This document shows, piece by piece, positions 28,316-37,748 of a stretch of DNA of 44,658 nucleotides (the stretch's first letter is position 1; each line of letters opens with the position of its first letter). Below the pieces are notes generated by a model that made no database searches, was not told the origin of the DNA, and saw only the letters and a program-made list of their open reading frames with translations. A program made the translations under genes and the position numbers. Source of the stretch: Bacteroidales bacterium (GTDB lineage Bacteria > Bacteroidota > Bacteroidia > Bacteroidales > JAADJA01); NCBI GenBank assembly GCA_020438105.1, contig JAGQVE010000033.1, positions 1 through 44,658 of the forward strand, given 5' to 3'.

Positions 28316-29335
28316 ATGAAAATTCTTGTCACCGGCGGAACCGGATATATTGGTTCGCATACAGTTGTTGAATTGCAGCAAAGCGGATATCAGGTTGTTA
28401 TCGTCGATAATTTATCAAACTCTTACGCCTCTGTCGTTGATCAAATTGAAAAAATTTCAGGCATTCGTCCTGACTTTGAAGAATTTGATCTCTGCGATGA
28501 AAAAAGGACCCTGGATTTTTTTAAACGTCATTCAGATCTGGATGGTGTAATCCATTTCGCTGCCTTTAAAGCAGTGGGAGAATCAGTTGCAGAACCCTTG
28601 AAGTATTATCATAACAATCTTCAGTCGCTGATTCTTATATTAAAGGGCATGCAGGAAAATGGAATTCAGAATATTGTTTTCTCCTCTTCCTGCACCGTTT
28701 ATGGTCAGCCCGATGAACTTCCGGTAACTGAGTCGGCACCCATCAAAGAGGCCTGGTCGCCTTATGGTCACACCAAGCAGATATCCGAAAAGATCATTCA
28801 AAACAATGCTAATGTTACAGATATTAGAGCCACGTTGTTGAGATATTTTAATCCTATCGGCGCGCATGAATCGGCTTTGATAGGTGAGTTACCCATTGGT
28901 GTTCCGAATAACCTGGTTCCTTTTATAACGCAAACAGCCATTGGATTGCGCGAAAAGCTGAGTGTTTTTGGTGAAGACTACAACACCCCTGATGGAACAG
29001 CCATCCGCGATTATATTCATGTTGTTGACCTTGCGAAAGCGCATGTGATTGCAGTGGATCGCCTGGTAAAAAATAAAAACCAAAAGCAGGTAGAAGTTTT
29101 TAACCTTGGAACCGGCAATGGATTTTCGGTGCTGGAAGTGATCAACTCTTTTGAAAAAGTAAGTGCGCAAAAACTCAATTACCAGATTGTGGATCGCCGG
29201 CCTGGCGATGTGGAGCAGGTTTGGGCCGATACACGTTTTGCCAATGATGTATTAGGCTGGAAGGCTGAAAAATCACTTGATGAAATGATGCTTTCTGCCT
29301 GGAACTGGGAATTGGCCCTCAAGAAAGCAAAATAA
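28316..29335 (+). CDS. galE: UDP-glucose 4-epimerase
   Basis: A 339-residue short-chain dehydrogenase/reductase-fold epimerase. It shows VTGGTGYIGSHTVVEL for NAD binding, the catalytic SSSCTVYG serine near 124 and the YGHTKQ tyrosine-lysine pair near 149-153. RYFNPIGAHESALIGE and the DGTAIRDYIHV segment are typical of GalE. It interconverts UDP-glucose and UDP-galactose, and possibly the N-acetyl forms. It begins 12 bases after the dehydrogenase gene, so it is part of the nucleotide-sugar operon. Confidence 0.93.
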   Translation: MKILVTGGTGYIGSHTVVELQQSGYQVVIVDNLSNSYASVVDQIEKISGIRPDFEEFDLCDEKRTLDFFKRHSDLDGVIHFAAFKAVGESVAEPLKYYHNNLQSLILILKGMQENGIQNIVFSSSCTVYGQPDELPVTESAPIKEAWSPYGHTKQISEKIIQNNANVTDIRATLLRYFNPIGAHESALIGELPIGVPNNLVPFITQTAIGLREKLSVFGEDYNTPDGTAIRDYIHVVDLAKAHVIAVDRLVKNKNQKQVEVFNLGTGNGFSVLEVINSFEKVSAQKLNYQIVDRRPGDVEQVWADTRFANDVLGWKAEKSLDEMMLSAWNWELALKKAK

Positions 29336-29392
29336 AAGCTGCTTTTCATATTATTCATTCACGAGGTATTAAAAAATCTTTAATTTTAAATC

Positions 29393-30445
29393 ATGAAAAA
29401 AATATTAATCACCGGCGGAGCCGGATTTATAGGATCACATGTTGTTAGGTTATTCGTTAACAAATATCCCGACTATCAAATTTATAATCTCGACAAACTT
29501 ACTTATGCGGGTAATCTGGAGAATTTAAAAGACATTGAATCACGGTCAAATTATACTTTTATCCGTGGCGATATTGTGGATGGTGAGTTTATTCAGGCCC
29601 TTTTTAAGCGGCATCAATTTGATGGCGTGATCCATTTAGCTGCCGAATCGCATGTTGATCGTTCCATATCAAATCCGATGGAGTTTATTTATACAAATAT
29701 TGTTGGAACAGTAAACCTGCTGAATGCAGCACGTGAAATATGGAACGAGATCTATTCAAATAAACGATTTTATCATATTTCGACGGATGAGGTTTACGGC
29801 TCCCTCGGCGATAGTGGCTTTTTTACCGAATCAACACCCTATGATCCGCATAGCCCTTATTCAGCTTCAAAAGCCAGTTCCGATCATTTAGTCAGGGCGT
29901 ATCATGATACCTTTGGGATGCCCACGGTAATTTCAAATTGCTCTAACAATTATGGCCCCTTTCAGTTTCCGGAAAAATTGTTGCCGTTGTTCATCCATAA
30001 TATCAGAAATAACAGGCCATTACCGGTTTATGGCAAAGGGCTGAACATCAGGGATTGGTTGTATGTGGAAGATCATGCACGTGCCATTGATTTGATTTAT
30101 CATGATGGGAAATTAGGAAATACTTATAATATCGGAGGCAATAATGAATGGAAAAATATTGACCTGATCACTAAGTTATGCGAAATTATGGATAATAAGC
30201 TGGGCCGGCAAAAAGGTGAGTCTGCAAAACTGATCACCTATGTCAAAGATCGGGCAGGACATGACTTACGCTATGCCATTGATTCGTCGAAACTACAACG
30301 TGCCCTTGGATGGGAACCTTCACTTGTTTTTGAGGAAGGTCTCGAAAAAACCGTTGACTGGTATCTGGCTAATCAGGAATGGCTTGATAATGTTACTTCC
30401 GGAGAATATCAGAAATATTATACGGCGCAATACGCTGAAAGATAG
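29393..30445 (+). CDS. rfbB: dTDP-glucose 4,6-dehydratase
   Basis: A 350-residue RmlB/RfbB enzyme converting dTDP-glucose to dTDP-4-keto-6-deoxyglucose, the entry to dTDP-rhamnose and other deoxysugars. It shows ITGGAGFIGSHVVRLF, the LDKLTYAGNLENL nucleotide part, HLAAESHVDRSI, the catalytic STDEVYG Asp-Glu near 132 and YSASKASSDH near 155-160. The other rml genes (A, C, D) are not in the window. It is the last gene of the operon and is followed by a hairpin-forming intergenic segment. Confidence 0.95.
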   Translation: MKKILITGGAGFIGSHVVRLFVNKYPDYQIYNLDKLTYAGNLENLKDIESRSNYTFIRGDIVDGEFIQALFKRHQFDGVIHLAAESHVDRSISNPMEFIYTNIVGTVNLLNAAREIWNEIYSNKRFYHISTDEVYGSLGDSGFFTESTPYDPHSPYSASKASSDHLVRAYHDTFGMPTVISNCSNNYGPFQFPEKLLPLFIHNIRNNRPLPVYGKGLNIRDWLYVEDHARAIDLIYHDGKLGNTYNIGGNNEWKNIDLITKLCEIMDNKLGRQKGESAKLITYVKDRAGHDLRYAIDSSKLQRALGWEPSLVFEEGLEKTVDWYLANQEWLDNVTSGEYQKYYTAQYAER

Positions 30446-30497
30446 ATGCGGTTTTTTGATAAAAGGTAATCTCATCAATTTAAGGCAAATAATCACT

Positions 30498-30590
30498 GCC
30501 ACTAAATCTCTAAATCACGAAATAGCACAAAAAGCATTATTACAAAATGCTGCAACTTGGTGAGATTTAGTGTCTTCGTGGCAAAGCCTT
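30498..30590. repeat. Intergenic nested inverted-repeat element
   Basis: Between the convergent rfbB and fabD genes, CACTAAATCTC (30500-30510) and GAGATTTAGTG (30562-30572) are perfect 11-base inverted arms. Inside them AGCATT (30533-30538) and AATGCT (30546-30551) pair again. The right side continues as TCTTCGTGGCAAAG; from memory, GCCACGAAGACACTAAATC-type sequences recur between genes in environmental Bacteroidota. It may act as a terminator for both genes or be a small dispersed repeat. Confidence 0.55.
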
Positions 30591-30638
30591 GTTTTACGCA
30601 ACAGCCACTTTGGCCTTTACTGAGTTATTCCAAATTAA

Positions 30639-31520
30639 TTAAACCGATGCGCTTTCAGTCGGCATTTCGCGATCTACTTTTTTAACCAGACCCTGTAATA
30701 CATTGCCGGGACCTACTTCGGTAAAACCGGAAGCTCCATCAGCGATCATATTTTGAACGATCTGGGTCCATTTTACCGGTGAAGTAAGCTGTGCTATTAA
30801 GTTATCTTTGATGGTTGCCGGATCAGAAACCGCTTGTGCATTTACATTTTGGTAGATAGGACATCCTGGCTCATGAAAATGTGTGCTGTTAATGGCTGCG
30901 GCCAGCTCTTTTCTGGCAGGTTCCATCAATGGAGAATGGAAAGCACCACCTACTTTTAAAGGAAGGGCTCTTTTTGCGCCAGCCTCTTTCAGTTTTTCAC
31001 AGGCCATATCAATCCCTTTTATTGATCCCGAAATTACCAATTGACCCGGACTGTTGTAGTTGGCAGGAACCACCACCTCTTCAATTCCTGACAAAACCTC
31101 TTCCACCACCTGATCTTCAAGTCCTAAAATAGCTGCCATGGTTGATGGCTCTGCCTCACAGGCGCTCTGCATGGCCATGGCGCGGGCATAAACCAGTTTA
31201 AGCCCATCTTCAAAGGCAAGTGTTCCATTGGCAACCAATGCCGAAAATTCACCCAGCGAGTGACCTGCGACCATGTCGGGCTGAAATGAATCACCCAGGC
31301 ATTTTGCAAGAATCACCGAATGTAAAAATATGGCCGGCTGTGTCACCTTAGTTTGTCGTAACTCTTCATCCGTACCTTCAAACATAATTTTGGTGATCTC
31401 AAAACCCAGAATTTGGTTGGCCTTCTCAAACAGCTCTTTGGCAATTACATGATTGTCGTATAAATCTTTTCCCATACCCGGAAATTGGGCACCCTGCCCC
31501 GGAAAAACATATGCTTTCAT
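30639..31520 (-). CDS. fabD: Malonyl-CoA:ACP transacylase
   Basis: A 293-residue FabD that loads malonyl groups onto acyl carrier protein in fatty-acid synthesis. It shows FPGQGAQFPGMGKDLY, the nucleophile motif GHSLGEFSAL with Ser near residue 90, the conserved arginine in YARAMAMQSAC, the histidine in GAFHSPLM near 197 and the C-terminal VGPGNVLQGLVKK. It is transcribed alone against the polysaccharide genes on either side. A minus-strand TAATTTTG box lies just upstream. Confidence 0.96.
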   Translation of the reverse strand: MKAYVFPGQGAQFPGMGKDLYDNHVIAKELFEKANQILGFEITKIMFEGTDEELRQTKVTQPAIFLHSVILAKCLGDSFQPDMVAGHSLGEFSALVANGTLAFEDGLKLVYARAMAMQSACEAEPSTMAAILGLEDQVVEEVLSGIEEVVVPANYNSPGQLVISGSIKGIDMACEKLKEAGAKRALPLKVGGAFHSPLMEPARKELAAAINSTHFHEPGCPIYQNVNAQAVSDPATIKDNLIAQLTSPVKWTQIVQNMIADGASGFTEVGPGNVLQGLVKKVDREMPTESASV

Positions 31521-31544
31521 AGTTGTTTACAGTTATTTTGCCCG

Positions 31545-31552
31545 CAAAATTA
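31545..31552 (-). promoter_or_regulatory. Candidate -7 box for fabD
   Basis: On the minus strand this reads TAATTTTG, exact to TAnnTTTG, 25 bases before the fabD ATG. It is arranged back to back with the wza box at 31590. Confidence 0.5.
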
Positions 31553-31589
31553 ATGAATTAAAAATTACAGGTAGTTTAACAAAAAGCAT

Positions 31590-31597
31590 TACTTTTG
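31590..31597 (+). promoter_or_regulatory. Candidate -7 box for wza-wzc
   Basis: TACTTTTG fits TAnnTTTG exactly, 37 bases before the wza ATG at 31634, predicting a leader of about 30 bases. Confidence 0.5.
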
Positions 31598-31633
31598 CGC
31601 CGAATTACAAAAAGCTAACCTAATAAAAAGCAG

Positions 31634-32419
31634 ATGCATCGCAATTTCAGAGCTGCAGTCAGGGCGCTATGGGTGATGGTTATGATCGTACTGGTCATGG
31701 CTTCGTGTGTTCCCATAAAAAAGCAAGTTTACCTGCAAACAGAAGAGTCGGATACTACAAAATCAGAGTATATCCTGGATAATACACCTTCTTATACTTT
31801 ACAACCAGGCAATAACCTTTACATCAAGGTTTTTAGTGTAGATGATGAGCTGTATGATTTCTTTAACCTGGGATTTGGAACAGCAGGTAATATCTACTAC
31901 GATGCGGCTGTTTATCTTAATAGTTATTCTGTTAATGATTCGGGAAAGGTTGAACTTCCTTTCATCGGTGAAATATTTGTAAAGGATCTTACACTGGAAC
32001 AGGCCAAAAATAAAATCCAGCAACGCATTGACAAGTACCTTAAAAATACGATGATCATAGTAAAGCTGGTTAATTACACGGTTACTGTTGTAGGAGAAGT
32101 GCAGCGTCCGGGGCAGTTTAAAGTTTATCAGGATCAAATCAGTATTTATGAAGTTTTGGCCCTGGCCGGTGATATGACCACATTCGCTAAAAGGGATGAT
32201 GTAATTCTGGTAAGAAAAACTGATAAAGGGTCAAAAATCCATCATCTCAACCTGCTTGAAGATAAATTTCTTGAATCACCCTATTTTTATATCATGCCGG
32301 ATGATGTAGTTTATGTGCGTCCTGTGAAGGGAAAAAACTTTGCATTCTCATCATTCCCTTACACCCTTGTCATTTCATCCATATCTCTAGCTATCGCATT
32401 GTTTGCCTTATTTAAATAA
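31634..32419 (+). CDS. wza: Polysaccharide export lipoprotein (Wza-like)
   Basis: A 261-residue outer-membrane polysaccharide exporter. The signal ends in a lipobox (VMASC, Cys25). A Poly_export domain follows (YTLQPGNNLYIKVFSVDDELYDFF and KVELPFIGEIFVKDLTLEQAKNKI), then a SLBB domain (VTVVGEVQRPGQFKVYQ through LALAGDMTTFAKRDDVILVR), and the protein ends with a C-terminal membrane helix. The conserved PGD of the export domain is replaced by PGN here. It works with the Wzc-type kinase encoded 8 bases downstream to export capsule or exopolysaccharide through the outer membrane. Confidence 0.92.
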   Translation: MHRNFRAAVRALWVMVMIVLVMASCVPIKKQVYLQTEESDTTKSEYILDNTPSYTLQPGNNLYIKVFSVDDELYDFFNLGFGTAGNIYYDAAVYLNSYSVNDSGKVELPFIGEIFVKDLTLEQAKNKIQQRIDKYLKNTMIIVKLVNYTVTVVGEVQRPGQFKVYQDQISIYEVLALAGDMTTFAKRDDVILVRKTDKGSKIHHLNLLEDKFLESPYFYIMPDDVVYVRPVKGKNFAFSSFPYTLVISSISLAIALFALFK

Positions 32420-32427
32420 TTATCAGC

Positions 32428-34932
32428 GTGGAAAATAATATCCAAAACATACCTCAACAACCCCAGGAAGAATCATTCGATTATAAAGCCCTGTTTTTTA
32501 AGCTTTATCGCTTCTGGTATTTTTTCGTGTTAACGATCTTTATCGCATTGTTAATCGCTTTCCTGTTTAATAAATATACTAAACCTATTTATGAGGTTGG
32601 TACAACAGTATTGATCAAAGATGATCGCTCATCTCCTGATGCACAGGCATTGATTGGTTTTGGGTTTACCAACAATATGCAGAATGTTGAAAATGAAATT
32701 GGTAAACTGCAAAGTTATACCCTTGTAAACGCTGCCGTAAGGGAACTCGATTTGGGGGTATCCTATTTTCAGGAGGATAACTTCATTACAACGGAGCTTT
32801 ACAAGGAAAGTCCTTTTTTGGTAATTTTTGACTCAGCTCATCCTCAGCCACTCAGTATTAAGTTTAAACTCGATTTGTTATCGGATCAAAATTATAATCT
32901 GAAGGCTGAAGGGAAGGATGTTACACTTTATGACTATAAAAAATTTGAAACAATAGATGATAAAAACCCTGAAAGCAAAGCAGACATAAAAATCGACAGT
33001 ACTTTCAGAATTGGACAATTCATATATGGTGATGGATATCGGTTCAAGGTAGTGTTAAGTGATCAATATTATGCTTCCAAGCATGACAATAAAAGTTATT
33101 TTTTCATTTTTAATGACGTAAATAAACTCACCGGACAGTTTAAAGCTTTTGAAATAGAACCGATCAAAGAAGAGTCGTCCATCCTGAAAATTTCACTAAA
33201 AGGAAATAACGTAGCCAAATCAATCGACTTTTTAAATAAACTTACCGAAGTATATTTACGAAAAAACCTGGATCAGAAAAACCGTGCAGCAGAAAATACG
33301 GTTAAATTTATTGATGCTCAGTTAAAAAACCTGACAGATTCACTTGATATCTCAGAACAAGACCTTCAGGAGTTCAGGACTAACAAACAGGTGATGAATC
33401 TTGATTTTCAAACATCACAGGTTTTTGAGCAGTTAAAAGAGCTTGAAAATGAAAAGGCTCAACTGGATCTGAAAGCCAAGTATTACAAAACACTAAGGGA
33501 TTACATTGTAAACAATAAGGATTTGGATGATGTAATAATTATTCCAACAACAATGGGTATTGAAGATCCGATGGTTAGTGAGCTTACGCAGGAACTTTCG
33601 AAAGCATATGCTGATAAAGAGGAGAAGTTATTGTATTCCACCCCATCTAATCCTGCAATTGTTCAGTTAAATCAAAAAATTGAAATCACTGAAAAGGCAT
33701 TACTTGAAAGCATAAATAATATTATTGCTAACTCAAATATTGCAGTTGGAGAAATCAACCACCGGATTTCTACATTGGAGGCCAGAATTAGTCAACTTCC
33801 AGCCACTCAGCGTCAGTTATTGGGTATAGAAAGAAAATTCCGGTTGAGTGACAACATGTATAATTATCTTCAGGAAAAACGTTCTGAAGCACTGATCACT
33901 AAAGCTTCCAATGAACCCGACAATGAGGTTATTGATATAGCAAGGGATGATGGAGGCGCACCTGTATTTCCGAAAAAAAGTTTGAATTATATGATTGCCA
34001 TCATTTTGGGAATCGTATTGCCAGTGATCTATTTCCTGGGTAAGGATTATTTTAATGATAAAATCGTTGAAAGAAAAGATGTTGAAAACATCACCAAATA
34101 TCCGATAGTTGGTCATATTATACATAGCAGTAAGGATACGCAGGCAGTGGTTGCTGAATCGCCCAAATCGAGTATTGCAGAATCTTTCCGGTCAGTAAGG
34201 ACAAATCTGCAGTTTTTCGGGCAGGGGGAGGATAAACAAACTATTCTGATCACTTCGGATATGGTGAGTGCCGGAAAAACCTTCTGCGCCATCAACCTCG
34301 CTTCTATTTTTGCACTTTATGGCAGAAAGACCTTGCTGATGGGATTTGACCTACGGAAGCCAAAAATTTATAAGGATTTTGGACTGAGCAATACCGAAGG
34401 GATCAGCTCCTATCTGATCAATAAAAGCAAACTGGAAGATATTATTCAGGTTTCACCAATTGAAAATCTCGACATTGTTATGGCGGGGCCGGTTCCACCA
34501 AATCCTTCGGAGTTGATTGCCTCTGCCAAAACAGATGATCTGTTCAATGGTTTAAGGGAGACCTACGACTATATCATTATTGATACACCTCCTGTTGGAT
34601 TGGTTACAGATGCTTTCCTGCTTATGAAATATTCGGATGCCAACCTCTTTGTTGTGCGTCAGAACTATACCCATAAAAAGGTATTTGGATCAATCATGAA
34701 AGATATCGAAAACAGGAATCTGAAAAACATCAGTATACTTATCAATGATGTGAAGTTGTCGAAAAACTCTTATGGCTACGGTTATGGCTATGGTTACGGT
34801 TATGGTTATGGTTACGGCTACGGTTATGGTTATGGCTACGGTTACGGTTACGGTTATGGCTATGGATACTATTCTGATGACAAGGAGAAAGAAAAAGACA
34901 ACACCGTAAAACGGATCTTTAAAAACACTTAG
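32428..34932 (+). CDS. wzc: Wzc-like polysaccharide co-polymerase/BY-kinase with Tyr-Gly tail
   Basis: An 834-residue inner-membrane chain-length regulator fused to a bacterial tyrosine kinase. A Wzz domain with a first membrane helix lies near 25-50, long coiled-coil-rich periplasmic segments at about 280-480 and a second helix near 520-540. The kinase has a P-loop ITSDMVSAGKTF near 610-618, Walker A' LLMGFDLRKPK (the usual first Asp is Gly) and Walker B YIIIDTPPVG. The tail encoded by 34771-34872 is a run of alternating Tyr and Gly with 18 tyrosines, replacing the usual irregular tyrosine cluster that is autophosphorylated. The start is GTG, the first start codon in frame, 8 bases after the wza stop. 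Confidence 0.93.
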   Translation: MENNIQNIPQQPQEESFDYKALFFKLYRFWYFFVLTIFIALLIAFLFNKYTKPIYEVGTTVLIKDDRSSPDAQALIGFGFTNNMQNVENEIGKLQSYTLVNAAVRELDLGVSYFQEDNFITTELYKESPFLVIFDSAHPQPLSIKFKLDLLSDQNYNLKAEGKDVTLYDYKKFETIDDKNPESKADIKIDSTFRIGQFIYGDGYRFKVVLSDQYYASKHDNKSYFFIFNDVNKLTGQFKAFEIEPIKEESSILKISLKGNNVAKSIDFLNKLTEVYLRKNLDQKNRAAENTVKFIDAQLKNLTDSLDISEQDLQEFRTNKQVMNLDFQTSQVFEQLKELENEKAQLDLKAKYYKTLRDYIVNNKDLDDVIIIPTTMGIEDPMVSELTQELSKAYADKEEKLLYSTPSNPAIVQLNQKIEITEKALLESINNIIANSNIAVGEINHRISTLEARISQLPATQRQLLGIERKFRLSDNMYNYLQEKRSEALITKASNEPDNEVIDIARDDGGAPVFPKKSLNYMIAIILGIVLPVIYFLGKDYFNDKIVERKDVENITKYPIVGHIIHSSKDTQAVVAESPKSSIAESFRSVRTNLQFFGQGEDKQTILITSDMVSAGKTFCAINLASIFALYGRKTLLMGFDLRKPKIYKDFGLSNTEGISSYLINKSKLEDIIQVSPIENLDIVMAGPVPPNPSELIASAKTDDLFNGLRETYDYIIIDTPPVGLVTDAFLLMKYSDANLFVVRQNYTHKKVFGSIMKDIENRNLKNISILINDVKLSKNSYGYGYGYGYGYGYGYGYGYGYGYGYGYGYGYGYYSDDKEKEKDNTVKRIFKNT
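34771..34872 (+). repeat. Hexanucleotide tandem repeat encoding the (Tyr-Gly) tail
   Basis: About 16 units of TAYGGN in frame, giving 18 tyrosines in 34 residues. Third positions vary (TAT/TAC and GGT/GGC/GGA are mixed), so the peptide repeat is more regular than the DNA repeat. Confidence 0.9.
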
Positions 34933-34956
34933 GATCCTATTTGTTTAAAAAAATAT

Positions 34957-34987
34957 AGAGCAGCACCGCAATGCTGCTCTTTTTTTA
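34957..34987 (+). terminator. Intrinsic terminator after wzc
   Basis: AGAGCAGCA (34957-34965) and TGCTGCTCT (34972-34980) form a perfect 9-base stem with a 6-base loop, followed by seven T residues. It ends the wza-wzc transcript. Confidence 0.9.
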
Positions 34988-35058
34988 TTCTTAGAAATCA
35001 ACCTGTATTCAACTTTTTAAGTCCATCCACAGACAGAATTGAATTATACAAATGAACC

Positions 35059-35862
35059 CTATCTCCTCACAATAAACCACGGATTCAGCAGATCCGCTTT
35101 ATTATAGGTAAGCGGTAGTTCAGTGTCATGATGCACCATTTCAGCTCCTGAAAATAAAGCGATGGCATGGCCTGCAGCCACATCCCATTCCATGGTTGGT
35201 GCAAAACGGGGATAAATATCTGCGGCGCCTTCGGCTACCATACATATTTTTAGTGAACTTCCTCTTGAAAGGATTTCGATTTTTCCATGTTCTTTTTTAA
35301 GCTCATCGAAAAAGGTTTCAGTTTCCGGAGTCATATGTGATTTGCTTCCCACCGCCGTGAAGATTTTATCTTCATTCACTTCGGGAAGTTTACTACCTTG
35401 ACTAATAAGCTCATCCATCGAAGAATAACGGGCTAATCCGTTAACTTTATACGAACCGGTTTGTTCCGATCCGAAATAAAGTGTTTTTTCAACAGGTATA
35501 TAAATCACACCCAGTAAAGGGTTTCCATTCGTGACAAGTGCAATATTTACCGTAAAATCACCATTGCGCTTGATAAACTCTTTGGTTCCATCCAGCGGGT
35601 CGACGATCCACATATATTCCCAGCCTTTTCGCTCTTCGTAAGAGATAGATTTTCCCTCTTCGCTGAGGATGGGTATGCCAGTACTTTCAAGATACTTTGC
35701 AATGGCCTCATTCGAGGCTGTATCAGCAGCAGTTAAAGGGGATTCATCTGCTTTATAAGTAACATCAAACCCGGTGTTATAAATTTTAATGATCTCTGCG
35801 CCTGCATCAATTGATGCCTCAATCGCAGTTGTTAAAAGTTCTTTTATTCTTTGTTGATCCAT
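35059..35862 (-). CDS. cysQ: 3'(2'),5'-bisphosphate nucleotidase CysQ
   Basis: A 267-residue inositol-monophosphatase-fold enzyme that hydrolyses PAP (and PAPS) to AMP or APS, relieving inhibition by the by-product of PAPS use. The start is set at ATG 35862, one base beyond the stop of the SLC13 gene; a longer frame would only re-read that gene. Metal-site motifs are visible: the EEGK glutamate near 69, WIVDPLDGTKEFIKRNGDFTVNIAL near 83-107, and the C-terminal EWDVAAGHAIALFSGAE. It is coupled to the transporter gene and divergent from cysC. Confidence 0.92.
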   Translation of the reverse strand: MDQQRIKELLTTAIEASIDAGAEIIKIYNTGFDVTYKADESPLTAADTASNEAIAKYLESTGIPILSEEGKSISYEERKGWEYMWIVDPLDGTKEFIKRNGDFTVNIALVTNGNPLLGVIYIPVEKTLYFGSEQTGSYKVNGLARYSSMDELISQGSKLPEVNEDKIFTAVGSKSHMTPETETFFDELKKEHGKIEILSRGSSLKICMVAEGAADIYPRFAPTMEWDVAAGHAIALFSGAEMVHHDTELPLTYNKADLLNPWFIVRR

Positions 35863-35863
35863 A

Positions 35864-37636
35864 TCAATAAATATAATAAAAATACAAGATTGAAACGGCT
35901 CCAAACATATACAGCAAGGTGAGTGGAAAGCCGATTTTTAAATAATGTTTAAATGAGTATCCCCCCGGTCCGTAAACCATCAGGTTGGTTTGGTATCCGA
36001 TGGGTGTTATAAAATTTGCCGCCGCTGCAAACGCTACTATCAATATAAAGGGAGTGGTTGAAAGTCCCAGGTTTATACCGGCAGTTACTGAAATGGGGAA
36101 AATGATGGCCGCTGCCGCTTTGTTTGTAATATAAGATGCCAACAGATTGGTTATTAAAAATATCCCTGTTAGCAAGCCAATGGGCCCAAATGGTTTAAAA
36201 ACGCCAATGATAAAGTTGGCTATGATATCCGCCATTCCGGTTTTGATCATGGCAGTGCCCAATGAAAGCGAAAGGACGATGATCATGGCAAGATTATAAT
36301 CAATACTTTTGGGAATATCCTTGGGGGATGCGATCTTTAAAATCTGGATGATGATCATAAGGATCATAAGTGCCATAAAAAGTGAGATCATATTCAATGC
36401 TGAAAAAACAATGGCTGCAATCAAACCGAAAACGAGTGTAAGGCTTTTATATAACTCCAGATTCCTGAATTCCCTTACCCTTGAAATCAGATAAAAATCA
36501 TTGGCATCATGCGATCGTTTGGTAAAGTCATCCCCGGCGAGCAATAACAATACGTCGCCGGCTTTTAGTTTTACCGTACCGATCTTGCCGCTTACCCTTT
36601 CTCCATTCCGATGCACGGCGATAATCGCAGCATCATACTTACCCCGGAACCCCGACTCCCGAACCGTTTTTGAAATGAGGGTCGCATTATGTGAAACCAC
36701 TACTTCCAGCACAGCTGTATTTGATTTTTTAGAAAACATACCCACCTGCGTAAGCGCCAAACCAATATCCGAATTGATCATCTCGGCAATGGTATTGGTA
36801 TCTCCTGCAAATACCAGCACATCCCCTTCCCGCAATACTACAGTTGGTGAAACGGCCGACAGGTATTGTTCTCCCCTGGAAATTTCCACCACATATAATC
36901 CTTTAAGGTTTCGTAATCCGGCTTCTTCAAGTGTTTTTCCGATGATCTTTGAATTGACCCGGATTTGCGCCTCCACCAGGTATTCCCTCGATCTGGCCGA
37001 AAAATCATCAATGAGTTCTTTATTGGCCGGTAAAAGCTTATTGCCGAAAAGGATGAGGTAAAGTGATCCGAAAACGATCATAGGAAGTCCTACCAGGGTA
37101 AAATCAAATAATTGAAGGGGTTTTAATCCCGGAATGATCTGTTCATCCACCACCATCCCGTTTACAATCAGGTTAGTGGAGGTACCGATCAGTGTGGCAC
37201 ATCCCCCGAGAATGGCCGCATACGACAGTGGTATCAATAGTTTGGAGGCTGCAATGTCATTCCTGCGGCTCCAGCGATGCACGTAGGGCATCATAATTGC
37301 AACCAGGGGAGTATTGTTTAAAAAAGCCGAAAGTCCGGCCACTACCATGATCATCTTCGACATGAATCCTTTATAGGATTTGGTATCGCGAAAAACCTTA
37401 TCGAATACCCAGTCGATCATATCGGTTTTTCGGATAATATCACCAATCAGGAGTAAAAGAATAATGACTGCTATCTGTTCATTGGCCATCCCGCTTAAAA
37501 TTTCAGCAGGGGTCAGAATGCCGAAAAACCCCAGTACAATTACACCAATCAGGAAAGTAAATGCAGGGCCAACTATTTCGGTGTACAGCGATACAACAAT
37601 GAATACTAATACTATGGAAACAATGATGATGTCCAA
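35864..37636 (-). CDS. SLC13/DASS-family anion (probably sulfate) transporter with RCK_C domains
   Basis: A 590-residue membrane protein with two halves of membrane segments around a cytoplasmic insert. The insert has two TrkA_C-like domains (about 212-290 and 305-365). Transport-site segments include SAFLNNTPLVAIMMPYV, GGCATLIGTSTNLIVNGM, SYITNKAAAAIIFP and NFITPIGYQTNLMVYGPGGY, all typical of the DASS/SAC1-like permeases that carry sulfate or dicarboxylates. The start is a TTG at 37636; the frame is closed by TAG upstream with no in-frame ATG between, and the resulting N-terminus MDIIIVSIVLVF fits the family. Sulfate as substrate is inferred from cysQ downstream and cysCDN divergent. Confidence 0.88.
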   Translation of the reverse strand: MDIIIVSIVLVFIVVSLYTEIVGPAFTFLIGVIVLGFFGILTPAEILSGMANEQIAVIILLLLIGDIIRKTDMIDWVFDKVFRDTKSYKGFMSKMIMVVAGLSAFLNNTPLVAIMMPYVHRWSRRNDIAASKLLIPLSYAAILGGCATLIGTSTNLIVNGMVVDEQIIPGLKPLQLFDFTLVGLPMIVFGSLYLILFGNKLLPANKELIDDFSARSREYLVEAQIRVNSKIIGKTLEEAGLRNLKGLYVVEISRGEQYLSAVSPTVVLREGDVLVFAGDTNTIAEMINSDIGLALTQVGMFSKKSNTAVLEVVVSHNATLISKTVRESGFRGKYDAAIIAVHRNGERVSGKIGTVKLKAGDVLLLLAGDDFTKRSHDANDFYLISRVREFRNLELYKSLTLVFGLIAAIVFSALNMISLFMALMILMIIIQILKIASPKDIPKSIDYNLAMIIVLSLSLGTAMIKTGMADIIANFIIGVFKPFGPIGLLTGIFLITNLLASYITNKAAAAIIFPISVTAGINLGLSTTPFILIVAFAAAANFITPIGYQTNLMVYGPGGYSFKHYLKIGFPLTLLYMFGAVSILYFYYIY

Positions 37637-37735
37637 TCTTCGGTAATATTTTGTTTTCAGATAACCTTTCTACATGAAATTAGTAGAACAGACCTTAAGA
37701 AATAGTTAACTACCCCAAAAGTTTTAAAAAGTTTC

Positions 37736-37743
37736 TAACTTTG
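37736..37743 (+). promoter_or_regulatory. Candidate -7 box for cysC-cysD-cysN
   Basis: TAACTTTG fits TAnnTTTG, 39 bases before the cysC ATG at 37783. Confidence 0.5.
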
Positions 37744-37748
37744 CGCCA

